DNA from: Kangiella profundi
GTDB lineage: Bacteria > Pseudomonadota > Gammaproteobacteria > Enterobacterales > Kangiellaceae
Length of the DNA stretch: 64,000 nucleotides
Assembly: GCF_002838765.1 (NCBI RefSeq)
Contig: NZ_CP025120.1
Coordinates: 2,046,001-2,110,000 of the forward strand
Direction: 5' to 3'
The notes below the pieces were generated by a model that saw nothing but the letters and a program-made list of their open reading frames with translations, made no database searches and was not told the DNA's origin. Both the position numbers and the translations under genes were made by a program. Below are positions 1-9,038 of the stretch, piece after piece; the stretch's first letter is position 1; every line of letters begins with the position of its first letter.

Positions 1-581
1 TAGATGGCAAAGACTCCCGGTGCATCCTTGCGCATTTTCTTAACATCGCCAGCCAGCAAGGACTGCATGACCAAACCCTGAATGGTGCCGATAAAAAGCA
101 ATGACGCTGACTCTGTATCGAGTTCAGGATCAAAATCACCTGCTTTAACGCCTTCGTCCAGCAGCGCTTTTAACTTTACGCTATAACCTTTGATCATTAG
201 CTGGACCATTCGCTTTGGTGCACTATCGTTAGCAGCCTGCAATTCACCAAACAGCATTCGAGGAACACCCGGATGCTTACAGACGAAATCAACATGGGCC
301 ATAAACATGGCCTCTAGAGCTAGCTCGGGTGATGATTGTTTACTAATTGCCTTGTCAATACGAGCCAATAACCGCTTTGATACCCACTCCATAACTGATT
401 CCAGAATGGCTTCTTTATTGGGGAAGTGACGAAATAAGGCACCTTGCGTTACCCCCATTCGCTTAGCAATCGCTGCAGTAGTAATCTCGCTAGGGTTTTG
501 CTCTCCCGCTAACTCAACTACTGTTTCAACTGTGACTTCACGGCGCTCATCTGCCTTTAAATTTTTCGAAGAAGCTTTCAT
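1..581 (-). CDS. TetR/AcrR family transcriptional regulator (C-terminus cut by window edge)
   Basis: The reading frame opens at the ATG complementary to 579-581 and stays open to the left edge, so about 193 residues are visible and the C-terminus is missing. Residues 1-60 form a TetR helix-turn-helix: the stretch ITTAAIAKRMGVTQGALFRHFPNKEAI carries the typical GxxxGxxYxHFxxKxxL-like pattern, read here as GVTQGALFRHFPNKEAIL in two overlapping parts. The remainder is an all-helical ligand and dimer domain with no recognisable ligand signature. A perfect inverted repeat lies 20 bases upstream of the start, which suggests autoregulation. No partner gene is divergently placed, so the target is probably off the left edge. 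The family call is safe; the function is unknown. Confidence 0.85.
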   Translation of the reverse strand, partial: MKASSKNLKADERREVTVETVVELAGEQNPSEITTAAIAKRMGVTQGALFRHFPNKEAILESVMEWVSKRLLARIDKAISKQSSPELALEAMFMAHVDFVCKHPGVPRMLFGELQAANDSAPKRMVQLMIKGYSVKLKALLDEGVKAGDFDPELDTESASLLFIGTIQGLVMQSLLAGDVKKMRKDAPGVFAI

Positions 582-600
582 GTCTAAACTCCAAACCAAT

Positions 601-624
601 AAGATAGTAATCAATTACTATCTT
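601..624. promoter_or_regulatory. Probable TetR operator
   Basis: This is a perfect inverted repeat with ten-base arms AAGATAGTAA and TTACTATCTT around a four-base centre (TCAA). It sits 20 bases upstream of the tetR start codon. Palindromes of this size in this position are normally the regulator's own binding site. Seen directly; the assignment to this regulator is inferred. Confidence 0.7.
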
Positions 625-838
625 TTCTAAATTATGGGATTTCGTCAAGTTAAATTTAATCTTTTCTAATATAGAGATTTAGGTTATTGATATTTAAGGA
701 ATATGCGCCGTTGACTATTAACATTCTCTGGTATAAACAATGGCTGTGATAAGAGACGAATCAAGAAAACTTCAATTTTAAAACTATCTATTAGCCAAGA
801 AGAGCTTGTGTATTTCCACCAGGATTGTACATGCCCAA
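625..838. other. Intergenic stretch with no gene seen
   Basis: Between the tetR operator and the nsrR terminator I see no convincing reading frame or RNA gene. A weak plus-strand promoter-like pair, TTGACT at 711-716 and TATAAA at 732-737, has a 15-base spacer, which is short, and no gene follows it. Confidence 0.5.
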
Positions 839-861
839 AATAGGACAAAAACTGTCCTATT
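839..861 (-). terminator. Intrinsic terminator of nsrR
   Basis: Nine-base arms AATAGGACA and TGTCCTATT surround a five-base loop. On the minus strand the stem is followed by a short T run. It lies 26 bases beyond the nsrR stop codon. Confidence 0.6.
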
Positions 862-886
862 CTTTCCTAGATGAGTGCGAATTAAA

Positions 887-1333
887 TTATGAGACTTCCG
901 CGATTTTAAGCAAGCGGGCCAACTGAGGCTTATATTCCTGCGGTAACATATCGCCCAGTGTGTACTTGTCCAGAGTATTGAGGAAATTTTTCAATGCTTC
1001 TCCAAGCACGGCTTTCAGCCCACAGACGGGCGTGATGACACATTTGTTATCCGGGGAAAAGCATTCCACCAGACTCATATCAGGCTCCATTTCACGAACC
1101 AGTACACCAATTCGGATTTCGTTTGGCTCCATGCGAAGTCGCATACCACCATTTTTACCACGTACAGTTTCGATATAGCCTTTCTTATTTAAAGCGTGGA
1201 CCACTTTCATCAAATGGTTACTGGAGATGTTGTAACTGTCTGAAATTTCCTGAATGGTGCACAATCGGCCCTTTTCCAGCCCCAGAAATATTAGAACGCG
1301 TAATGAGTAGTCGGTATAACGGGTAATATGCAT
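887..1333 (-). CDS. nsrR: Rrf2-family nitric-oxide-sensing repressor NsrR
   Basis: NsrR is a [4Fe-4S] or [2Fe-2S] repressor that releases DNA when NO reacts with its cluster. The 148-residue length is typical. The N-terminal winged helix (about 1-70, including MHITRYTDYSLRVL and the HLMKVVHAL recognition helix) and the three cluster cysteines C91, C98 and C104 are visible, as is Asp8, a cluster ligand in characterised NsrR. The C-terminal LDKYTLGDML matches the family. The start is supported by a GGAG seven bases upstream. The gene lies 33 bases downstream of the DUF454 gene on the same strand, so both are probably co-transcribed from the region carrying NsrR-like operators, giving autoregulation. 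Confidence 0.92.
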   Translation of the reverse strand: MHITRYTDYSLRVLIFLGLEKGRLCTIQEISDSYNISSNHLMKVVHALNKKGYIETVRGKNGGMRLRMEPNEIRIGVLVREMEPDMSLVECFSPDNKCVITPVCGLKAVLGEALKNFLNTLDKYTLGDMLPQEYKPQLARLLKIAEVS

Positions 1334-1366
1334 CTATTGTCTCCGTATTCTGCCAGGACTCATGTC

Positions 1367-1771
1367 CTAAGCATTAGGTCGGCTGATTATATAGGCCATT
1401 AGCGCTGAGAAAAACACTGCTAAAAAGATTAATACCTCAGTTTTCATGTTGAGCAACCATAAAACCAGCCAGCTTGACGTTAACATAAGCCCTGCAAGGT
1501 ATTTGGCAAAGACCGGGATTGCTCCTTTATCGCGCCAGCCTTTTAAAAGTGGGCCAAACTGAGGATGCTCCAGTAGCCACAACTCCAGGCGCGGCGAACT
1601 TTTACCCGCAGCCCAGACCGCAACAATAAGGAATGGCGTTGTCGGCAGCAAAGGTAATACCACACCAACCATACCCAGTCCTGTCGCCATAATCGCCAAA
1701 GCTCTAAAGAACAGCTGACGATTAAGCAGACGTACCATTAAAGGTTTGGTCGTTGTGAAATTAAATTTCAT
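1367..1771 (-). CDS. DUF454 (YbaN-type) inner-membrane protein
   Basis: The protein has 134 residues. Three or four hydrophobic segments are visible (about 22-42, 44-56, 88-106 and 112-128). The family hallmark is the proline- and threonine-rich segment LPLLPTTPFLIVAVWAAGKSSPRLE followed by WLLEHPQFGPLLKGWRD. Its molecular role is not known. A GGAG eight bases before the ATG supports the start. Its position ahead of nsrR, and its promoter facing the nnrS operon across NsrR-like operators, suggest that it belongs to the NO or anaerobic response here. That link is inferred from context only. Confidence 0.85.
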   Translation of the reverse strand: MKFNFTTTKPLMVRLLNRQLFFRALAIMATGLGMVGVVLPLLPTTPFLIVAVWAAGKSSPRLELWLLEHPQFGPLLKGWRDKGAIPVFAKYLAGLMLTSSWLVLWLLNMKTEVLIFLAVFFSALMAYIISRPNA

Positions 1772-1818
1772 ATCCGATGCTCCCTATTAACATCCTATAT
1801 TCTTATTCTAGATCATAT

Positions 1819-1841
1819 AATACACATTTGTCATACATCTT
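1819..1841. promoter_or_regulatory. NsrR-like operator 1 (DUF454-nsrR side)
   Basis: The arms are AATACACATTT and TCATACATCTT separated by one base. Against the known NsrR pattern of two 11-base arms (AAGATGYATTT and AAATRCATCTT) I count 8 of 11 and 9 of 11 matches. It lies 48 bases upstream of the DUF454 start and is the closest of the three sites to the minus-strand genes. Confidence 0.5.
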
Positions 1842-1860
1842 TTAATAAATATCAAGCCTA

Positions 1861-1874
1861 TTGATCTAGATCAT
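1861..1874 (+). promoter_or_regulatory. FNR/DNR-type activator box upstream of nnrS
   Basis: The site reads TTGAT-CTAG-ATCAT, close to the FNR/DNR consensus TTGAT-N4-ATCAA. A good -10 hexamer, TAATAT, starts at 1896. The 21-base gap places the box near -41.5, the class II activator position. The predicted transcript start is near 1908. Confidence 0.75.
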
Positions 1875-1931
1875 GGTTTTGTTGGTATTTTTACGTAATA
1901 TGGCTGACAAGAAAGACGTCCAGACCATCTA

Positions 1932-1954
1932 AAGATGCATTTGCAATATATTTT
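1932..1954. promoter_or_regulatory. NsrR-like operator 2
   Basis: The left arm AAGATGCATTT is a perfect NsrR half-site. The right arm CAATATATTTT, after one spacer base, matches 7 of 11. The site lies just downstream of the predicted nnrS transcript start, where a bound repressor would block elongation. The ATG at 1935 is part of this operator and is therefore unlikely to be a start codon. Confidence 0.6.
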
Positions 1955-1982
1955 TTGGTTGACGTCTTATTTTTTAAATCTT

Positions 1983-2005
1983 AATATGTACTTAAAATAC
2001 ATCTT
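1983..2005. promoter_or_regulatory. NsrR-like operator 3
   Basis: The arms AATATGTACTT and AAATACATCTT are separated by one base and match the NsrR pattern at 9 of 11 and 11 of 11 positions. This is the best of the three sites. It lies 28 bases upstream of the GTG proposed as the nnrS start. Confidence 0.7.
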
Positions 2006-2033
2006 TAAGAATAATCACGATCAGGGCAAATCA

Positions 2034-3263
2034 GTGAACAAAGTTAGCGCACAGAATCTTTTCTTTCCCGCGGCCTGCATTCATGCAGCGATAACCGCGG
2101 TTTTAACTGTGCTTGCCTATCAGTTCAGTTCCGAATGGTTAATCGCATTTGTTGGGTTGGGCCATGCTCACGAAATGCTATTTGGCTTTGCTCTGGCGTT
2201 AATCGCAGGCTACACCCTCGGCCAGATTGAAGCACGCTGGTTGTGGATACTATTCGGTTTATGGTTGTTTGCCCGTATCGGTTACTGGGTGGATCCGGCG
2301 GGCGCTATTGGCCAGTGGTCAAGTCCACTATTCGCTTTGGTATTGGCCTGGAAAATCGTACCACGCTTCTTTGCCGCAAAAAAATGGCGCAACCGCATGA
2401 TTAGTCCGTTATTGATGGCAATCTGTAGCGTCCCATTAGCCTGGCTGATTTTGCGTGAGATGGGCTGGCCAGTGGCGCCAGGCCAGTTATCGCAGGCCAT
2501 GATTCTTTTATTGGTCATGTTAATGGCGTTCATCGGAGGGCGGATAATTGCTCCAGCAGTTGCCGGTGAAATGCAAAAACATGGCATTACTCAACAAGCT
2601 CGTGTTCAACCACAGCTTGAAGCTTTAATACTTCTGCTTCTACCTGCGGGCGCCATATCTGCCCTGATCCCAGGTGCCTCGCAGGTAGCAGGAGTATTAT
2701 CAATGATTGTGGCGATCGTCATTGCGATTCGTCTGATTCGTTGGCAAATCTGGCGCTGTGGCGACCGCGCTGACCTGATTGGACTGGGCATAGGTTACGG
2801 CTGGCTGGCAATTGGTACTTTCGCATTGGGCTTTGCTATTTTCTTTGAGATGGCAACCTACGTATTGCTGCACTTTATTACCGTAGGCGCCCTGGGAACA
2901 CTTTCAGCATCGGTTATCCTTAAATCCCGTTTGCATCAGTTCAAACATTTACCACAGCCCAAAATTATGATCATGAATATTCTGGGCCTACTTTTTCTAG
3001 CAACCCTATTTAGAGTTTTGGCCGGAGCCATAGTTGACTCCTCTCCTGGTCTAACAGGACCTAACTTGTTATGGCTCTCGGCCCTTTCCTGGTCAGCGGC
3101 ATATATTGCACTGACTATCTTCATGCTTTCTACACAAACCAACATTTTTACAAAAAAGCCATCACTGAAAAAAGCATCAACAGGTGCAGCTGTGCCTAAC
3201 ATCAAGAATGCGGCTTCAGTGGTTACTCAAAGCAAACGAGGTCAATGCCATGACAGCATTTGA
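2034..3263 (+). CDS. nnrS: NnrS family heme- and copper-containing membrane protein
   Basis: NnrS proteins are polytopic inner-membrane proteins that protect against NO stress. About twelve hydrophobic segments span the protein, and the N-terminal histidine-bearing GLGHAHEMLFGFALALIAGY segment is the family hallmark. The frame is open from an ATG at 1935, but that ATG lies inside an NsrR operator and the first 33 residues are unlike the family. I choose the GTG at 2034, preceded by AGGG at a fair distance and followed by the expected FFPAACIHAAI start. The last 14 bases overlap the next gene. It is first in an operon with the di-iron repair protein and norB, under an FNR/DNR-type promoter and NsrR control. 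Confidence 0.85.
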   Translation: MNKVSAQNLFFPAACIHAAITAVLTVLAYQFSSEWLIAFVGLGHAHEMLFGFALALIAGYTLGQIEARWLWILFGLWLFARIGYWVDPAGAIGQWSSPLFALVLAWKIVPRFFAAKKWRNRMISPLLMAICSVPLAWLILREMGWPVAPGQLSQAMILLLVMLMAFIGGRIIAPAVAGEMQKHGITQQARVQPQLEALILLLLPAGAISALIPGASQVAGVLSMIVAIVIAIRLIRWQIWRCGDRADLIGLGIGYGWLAIGTFALGFAIFFEMATYVLLHFITVGALGTLSASVILKSRLHQFKHLPQPKIMIMNILGLLFLATLFRVLAGAIVDSSPGLTGPNLLWLSALSWSAAYIALTIFMLSTQTNIFTKKPSLKKASTGAAVPNIKNAASVVTQSKRGQCHDSI

Positions 3264-3939
3264 TATTAACCTATTAGACAAGTCGCTCGGTGAGATTGCT
3301 CGTGACCTCCCCGGCGCAAGCAGAGTGTTCTTCAATTACGGAATGAACTTCTGCTGTAAGGGACATCAAGCCCTGGCTACCTGTATCCAGGAGAAAAACC
3401 TTGATGTAGAGAAAATTCTTACTCAATTGAATCAATTGACACCAGCCGAGTCAGCTGATTTTAGTGAAAAATTTGTACCCAACGATGAACTGATTAATCA
3501 CATTCTTGAACGTTACCATGAAGTTCATCGTGAACAATTGCCGGAGTTGATTCGTCTGGCGCAACGCGTTGAGTCGGTACATGGCAACCACCCTGAATGC
3601 CCTACCGGCCTTGCCAGTTTCTTAAGTGAGGTTGAGCAGGAAATGGAAGCGCACATGCAGAAGGAAGAACAGATTCTATTTCCTATGATTCAGCGTGGCA
3701 TGGGTGGTCTGGCGAAAAGTCCTGTCGCAGTTATGCGCATGGAGCATGATGATCATGGGGAATCACTGGCGCGTCTAGAAGAACTTGTAAACCATTTCCA
3801 GTTACCGGCAGAAGCCTGTAATACCTGGCAAGCGCTTTATATCGGCCTTGCCGCCTTCAAGGAAGATCTGATGAACCATATTCACCTCGAAAACAATATT
3901 TTATTTGAACGTATTGATAACTACCTTGGAGGACACTAA
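3250..3939 (+). CDS. ytfE: RIC-type di-iron protein (YtfE/DnrN/ScdA) for iron-sulfur cluster repair
   Basis: RIC proteins restore iron-sulfur centres damaged by NO or oxidants, using a non-heme di-iron site. The N-terminal ScdA domain contains the Cys-Cys motif NYGMNFCCKG. The hemerythrin-like domain carries histidine and glutamate ligands in segments such as RYHEVHREQL, EMEAHMQKEEQ, RMEHDDHGE and MNHIHLENN. I start the gene at the ATG at 3250 because GAGGT lies seven bases upstream and the family begins here; the frame extends 22 residues further upstream inside nnrS. It overlaps nnrS by 14 bases and ends two bases before norB, so the three genes are translationally linked. Confidence 0.92.
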   Translation: MTAFDINLLDKSLGEIARDLPGASRVFFNYGMNFCCKGHQALATCIQEKNLDVEKILTQLNQLTPAESADFSEKFVPNDELINHILERYHEVHREQLPELIRLAQRVESVHGNHPECPTGLASFLSEVEQEMEAHMQKEEQILFPMIQRGMGGLAKSPVAVMRMEHDDHGESLARLEELVNHFQLPAEACNTWQALYIGLAAFKEDLMNHIHLENNILFERIDNYLGGH

Positions 3940-3941
3940 CT

Positions 3942-6221
3942 ATGGGTAAATATCGCAAACTCTGGTTTACCCTGATAGGTATCTTAGCGGTTACCTTCAC
4001 TATCCTTGGCTATTTTGGTCGTGAAGTGTATCGCGAAGCGCCCCCTATCCCAGAGCAATTTGTCACTACTGACGGGCGCGTCTTAATGACTCATGATTCT
4101 ATTCTTGATGGTCAGACTGCCTGGCAATCAATAGGCGGCATGCAATTAGGATCGATATGGGGTCATGGTGCTTACCAAGCTCCTGACTGGACCGCTGACT
4201 GGCTACACCGCGAGTTGGAAGCCTGGTTGGAAATGGCTGCAGTCGAAGATTTCGGTGCGCCATATGCTGAACTTAGTGGTGAACAGCAACAAACGTTGCA
4301 GTATCGCTTAAAGCAGGACTACCGTACTAATACCTACGATAAAGACACTGATACAGTAACTGTTTCAGAACGTCGAGCCAAAGCTATTGCCGAGGTTGGT
4401 GCTTACTATCACAAGTTGTTCAGTGATGCCCCTGAGTACAGAGAACGTCGTAATAACTATGCGATGAAAGAAAATACTTTGCCCAAAGCAGAGCGTCGCG
4501 AAGTCATGAACCAGTTCTTCTTCTGGACCGCATGGGCTGCTGCAACAAATCGTCCTGGTAGTGAAGCAACCTACACTAACAACTGGCCACACGAACCATT
4601 GATTGATAACAAGCCAACTTCTGAAAATATTGTTTGGTCTATCATCAGTGTGATTCTGTTAATTGCCGGCGTTGGTGGTCTGGTTTGGGGTTGGGCATTC
4701 ATGCGTAAACATGATGAAGAAGAACCACCTGCTCCAGCACAGGATCCAATCACTACCTTCAAGTTAACTCCTTCGCAAAAAGCATTAGGTAAATACTTGT
4801 TCGTCGTAGTTGCTTTGTTCACCCTGCAAGTATTTATGGGTGGCCTAACAGCTCACTATACAGTTGAAGGTCAGGGTTTCTATGGTCTGGAAACTTCCAA
4901 GTGGATTCCTTACTCATTGGCTCGTACCTGGCATATTCAGGCAGCAATGTTCTGGATTGCCACTGGCTTCCTGGCTGCAGGTCTATTCCTGGTGCCTATC
5001 ATCAACGGCGGTAAAGATCCAAAATATCAGAAACTCGGTGTCAATGTACTGTTCTGGGCATTGGTAGCTGTGGTGGCTGGTACCTTCATTGGTAACTACC
5101 TTGCAATTGCACAAATCATGCCTGAAAACCTCAACTTCTGGTTAGGACATCAGGGCTATGAGTATGTTGATCTCGGCCGTCTCTGGCAGTGGGGTAAGTT
5201 CATCGGTATCGTCCTCTGGCTGTTCCTGATGTTACGTGGTATTGCTCCAGCATTGAAAAAAGCCGGTGATAAAAACCTGTTAGTTCTACTAACCGCTTCA
5301 GTGGTTGCCATTGGTTTGTTCTACGGTGCAGGCTTCTTCTACGGTGAGAGAACTCACATCTCTGTGATGGAATTCTGGCGCTGGTGGATTGTTCACCTGT
5401 GGGTAGAAGGCTTCTTTGAAGTATTCGCCACAGTATCATTGGCCTTTATCTTCCACAGCATGGGATTGGTGAACCGCTCAACTGCAACAGCAGCCAGCTT
5501 AGCATCAGCTTCATTGTTCTTGCTTGGCGGCGTACCTGGTACTTTCCACCACTTGTACTTCTCAGGCACAACAACTCCTGTGATGGCGGTGGGCGCGACC
5601 TTCTCTGCACTTGAAGTAGTACCTTTGATTGTGCTCGGTTATGAAGCGTGGGAAAACTACCGCCTGAAAAACCGCGCTGCCTGGATGGACAGAATCCGTT
5701 GGCCATTAATGTGCTTCGTCGCTGTTGCCTTCTGGAACATGTTTGGTGCCGGTGTACTTGGTTTCATGATTAACCCACCAGTATCACTATACTATGTGCA
5801 AGGTTTGAACATGACTCCAACTCACGCTCACGCAGCACTGTTCGGTGTCTACGGATTCCTGGCGATAGGGTTTGTCCTCTTGATTCTGCGCTACATCCGT
5901 CCACACATGGTGTTTGATGAGAAGTTGATGAAAACTGGTTTCTGGTGGCTCAACATAGGTCTGGTCATGATGTTATTAACCAGCTTGTTGCCAGTCGGTT
6001 TGATTCAGTTCTACGCAAGTGCCAGCGAAGGCTTCTGGTATGCACGTAGCGAAGCAGTCATGCAGAGCGACATCCTTTACACCTTACGTTGGGTTAGAAC
6101 TATCGGTGACGTGGTCTTCATCGTCGGTGCTCTAGCAGTAACCTGGCAAGTGATTAAAGGGTTGCGTGAACCAGCTGAAGGTACTCAACCAATCGGCGTA
6201 CCTGTTAAAGAAGGTGCTTAA
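3942..6221 (+). CDS. norB: Quinol-dependent nitric oxide reductase (qNOR)
   Basis: This 759-residue single-subunit enzyme reduces NO to N2O in the inner membrane with electrons from quinol. A first membrane helix (about 10-27) is followed by a large periplasmic domain with no CxxCH heme c motif. That marks it as the quinol type rather than the cytochrome-dependent NorBC type. From about residue 220 the 12-helix heme-copper-oxidase core follows, with the histidines in RTWHIQAA, EFWRWWIVHLWVEGFFE, GTFHHLYFSG and PTHAHAALFGVYG. GGAGG lies nine bases before the ATG. It is the last gene of the nnrS operon and is followed by a strong terminator. It may serve denitrification with NirS or NO detoxification. 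Confidence 0.96.
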   Translation: MGKYRKLWFTLIGILAVTFTILGYFGREVYREAPPIPEQFVTTDGRVLMTHDSILDGQTAWQSIGGMQLGSIWGHGAYQAPDWTADWLHRELEAWLEMAAVEDFGAPYAELSGEQQQTLQYRLKQDYRTNTYDKDTDTVTVSERRAKAIAEVGAYYHKLFSDAPEYRERRNNYAMKENTLPKAERREVMNQFFFWTAWAAATNRPGSEATYTNNWPHEPLIDNKPTSENIVWSIISVILLIAGVGGLVWGWAFMRKHDEEEPPAPAQDPITTFKLTPSQKALGKYLFVVVALFTLQVFMGGLTAHYTVEGQGFYGLETSKWIPYSLARTWHIQAAMFWIATGFLAAGLFLVPIINGGKDPKYQKLGVNVLFWALVAVVAGTFIGNYLAIAQIMPENLNFWLGHQGYEYVDLGRLWQWGKFIGIVLWLFLMLRGIAPALKKAGDKNLLVLLTASVVAIGLFYGAGFFYGERTHISVMEFWRWWIVHLWVEGFFEVFATVSLAFIFHSMGLVNRSTATAASLASASLFLLGGVPGTFHHLYFSGTTTPVMAVGATFSALEVVPLIVLGYEAWENYRLKNRAAWMDRIRWPLMCFVAVAFWNMFGAGVLGFMINPPVSLYYVQGLNMTPTHAHAALFGVYGFLAIGFVLLILRYIRPHMVFDEKLMKTGFWWLNIGLVMMLLTSLLPVGLIQFYASASEGFWYARSEAVMQSDILYTLRWVRTIGDVVFIVGALAVTWQVIKGLREPAEGTQPIGVPVKEGA

Positions 6222-6258
6222 TCAAAATTACAAACCATAACATTGCCCCGAAACGATT

Positions 6259-6285
6259 GAGGTGCCGAAAGGCACCTCTTTTTTT
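6259..6285 (+). terminator. Intrinsic terminator of the nnrS-ytfE-norB operon
   Basis: Eight-base arms GAGGTGCC and GGCACCTC close a GAAA tetraloop and are followed by seven T. It ends 23 bases before the stop codon of the convergent hydrolase gene. Confidence 0.92.
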
Positions 6286-6307
6286 ATTTAAGATTTAATA
6301 GAAATGG

Positions 6308-7144
6308 TTACGATAAATACTCAGCGTGAAACTTTAAGTGCTGCTCAATGAAACTGGCAATAAAGTAATAGCTGTGATCATAGCCATCATGTCTTTCGAT
6401 AGTCACCGGCGCTGACTTTTCGTGAGCAATCGCTTCCAAAGCTTCTGTTTTAAGTTGCTCCACTAAAAACTGATCCGCTTGGCCTTGTGATATCAGCATA
6501 GGAGTTTTTTGTTCGGCTTGCTGCAACAGGTAACAGCTATCGTATTGTTGCCACTCATCTTTGTCATCGCCTAAATAGGCAGTGAAGGCTTTTTGTCCCC
6601 AGGGGCAATTCATGGGATTAACGATAGGGCTAAATGCCGAAGCTGAAACAAACATTTCCGGATTACGCAAAGCAATCATCAGTGCACCATGTCCACCCAT
6701 CGAGTGTCCAGCAATCGCTTTCTTATCGCTCACTGAAAAGTTGCCTTCAATGATCTGTGGTAGTTCACGCGTAACATAATCATACATCTGATAGTGCTTT
6801 GACCACGGCTCCTGAGTGGCGTTGACATAAAAGCCCGCGCCTTTTCCCAGGTCATATCCATCATCATCAGCAACATCATCGCCACGCGGACTGGTATCTG
6901 GCGCAACGATCATCATGCCAAGTTCTGCAGCCATGCGGTGCGCCCCAGCTTTCTGCATAAAGTTTTCATCAGTGCAAGTCAGCCCTGAGAGCCAATATAA
7001 AACTGGGACCTTCTTTCCTTGCTCCATCTGCGGAGGTAAGTACACTGCAAAACGCATCTCACAATTCAATACCGATGAAGAGTGAGTAAATTGTTTATGC
7101 CAACCTTCAAAGCTTTTATTAGCTGAAATTTCATTAATACTCAT
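6308..7144 (-). CDS. fghA: S-formylglutathione hydrolase
   Basis: This cytosolic esterase-D family hydrolase releases formate from S-formylglutathione, the second step of glutathione-dependent formaldehyde oxidation. The length (278 residues) is normal. The alpha/beta-hydrolase triad is visible: Ser148 in GHSMGGHGA, Asp224 in GQADQFL and His257 in GYDHSYYF. The oxyanion-side motif LSGLTCTDENF is also present. It follows the class III alcohol dehydrogenase by ten bases on the same strand, so the two form one operon. The neighbouring NO genes suggest that the pair may also serve S-nitrosoglutathione removal through the dehydrogenase; the hydrolase itself has no known NO role. Confidence 0.95.
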   Translation of the reverse strand: MSINEISANKSFEGWHKQFTHSSSVLNCEMRFAVYLPPQMEQGKKVPVLYWLSGLTCTDENFMQKAGAHRMAAELGMMIVAPDTSPRGDDVADDDGYDLGKGAGFYVNATQEPWSKHYQMYDYVTRELPQIIEGNFSVSDKKAIAGHSMGGHGALMIALRNPEMFVSASAFSPIVNPMNCPWGQKAFTAYLGDDKDEWQQYDSCYLLQQAEQKTPMLISQGQADQFLVEQLKTEALEAIAHEKSAPVTIERHDGYDHSYYFIASFIEQHLKFHAEYLS

Positions 7145-7154
7145 AACTACTCCC

Positions 7155-8297
<1,143 letters not shown>

Positions 8298-8514
8298 TCA
8301 ATTTGATTAGCAAACCTTACAACAGTACTCAATAATTGCAATGAAAGCTGCATGCTCGGTCATAAATAATAACTATTAACTAAAAGCATAATTTACCATT
8401 GACCTGTGAAATAAATGTAAGTGATTAAGGATGATTAGCGATGGCATGGATTTTATATGAATATTTGGTTACAGTTGGATCTATTATCAGTCAGCTCAAT
8501 TCGCTAAAAGCTCT

Positions 8515-8970
8515 ATGGAAAAATACGAAGACCTTCTTGTCTCCCTGCGTAAAATCATTCGCTCCAATGATCTCTATTCCAAAGAGCTTGCTAAAAAAGC
8601 AGGTGTTACTGGCCCACAACTTCTGATCCTCAAACAAATCAGTCGCACCAAAGTCATTTCACCAAAAGAGCTGGCAGAAACACTGAACTTAAGCCAAGGC
8701 ACTATCACCAGCATTATTGACCGGATGCAGGACCGCGATCTGGTCACACGGATAAGAAGCCAAACCGACAAGCGTCGTTTTAATTTATCTCTTACGGAAA
8801 AAGGCGAAGTATTATTAGAATCAGCCCCACCACCAATGCAGGATTATTTCATCGAACGATTTAATAGATTGGAAGACTGGGAGCAAACTCAACTATTGGC
8901 CGCCTTTCAACGCGTCGCCAGCATGATGAATGCACAGGAAATTGAGCCACAGACAAATATAGAGCAATAG
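8515..8970 (+). CDS. MarR family transcriptional regulator
   Basis: The 151-residue protein has a MarR winged helix-turn-helix in the middle: GVTGPQLLILKQISR, then the recognition region LAETLNLSQGTITSIIDRMQDRDLVTRIRSQTDKRRFNLSLTEKG, whose D-KRR wing matches the family. Ligand-binding features cannot be assigned. The ATG has only a weak ribosome site, and an unrelated overlapping frame starts further upstream. It is transcribed away from the frmA operon with about 235 bases between them, so it may regulate that operon. No clear palindromic operator was found. Confidence 0.88.
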   Translation: MEKYEDLLVSLRKIIRSNDLYSKELAKKAGVTGPQLLILKQISRTKVISPKELAETLNLSQGTITSIIDRMQDRDLVTRIRSQTDKRRFNLSLTEKGEVLLESAPPPMQDYFIERFNRLEDWEQTQLLAAFQRVASMMNAQEIEPQTNIEQ

Positions 8971-8992
8971 TTGAATTGCTGATTAAAGTTTA

Positions 8993-9010
8993 TTTACTCT
9001 GACCCCATTA
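8993..9010. repeat. Possible mobile-element end fragment (TTTACTCTGACCCCATTA)
   Basis: I recall sequences of the form TAATGGGGTCAGAGT as often found at the ends of REP-associated tyrosine transposase units and similar elements in gammaproteobacteria. One such stretch lies here, just beyond the marR gene. A degenerate relative, TTATTCTGAACCAACCATT, lies near 9764-9782 on the other side of an AT-rich orphan gene. No transposase is present. The resemblance comes from memory, not a search. Confidence 0.25.
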
Positions 9011-9038
9011 GTTTCCACAATACTTTCCCAAAGAACTT

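Noticed and set aside
711..737. Possible plus-strand promoter with TTGACT and TATAAA
   Set aside because: The spacer is only 15 bases and no gene or terminator follows on that strand.
1323..1335. NsrR-like half-site over the nsrR start codon
   Set aside because: One arm matches 9 of 11, but the partner arm is absent.
1935..2033. N-terminal extension of NnrS from the ATG at 1935
   Set aside because: The ATG is part of an NsrR operator, the encoded residues do not look like NnrS, and the ribosome site is poor; GTG 2034 fits better.
3184..3249. 22-residue extension of the RIC protein
   Set aside because: It lies inside nnrS in another frame and the ATG at 3250 has a good ribosome site and the family N-terminus.
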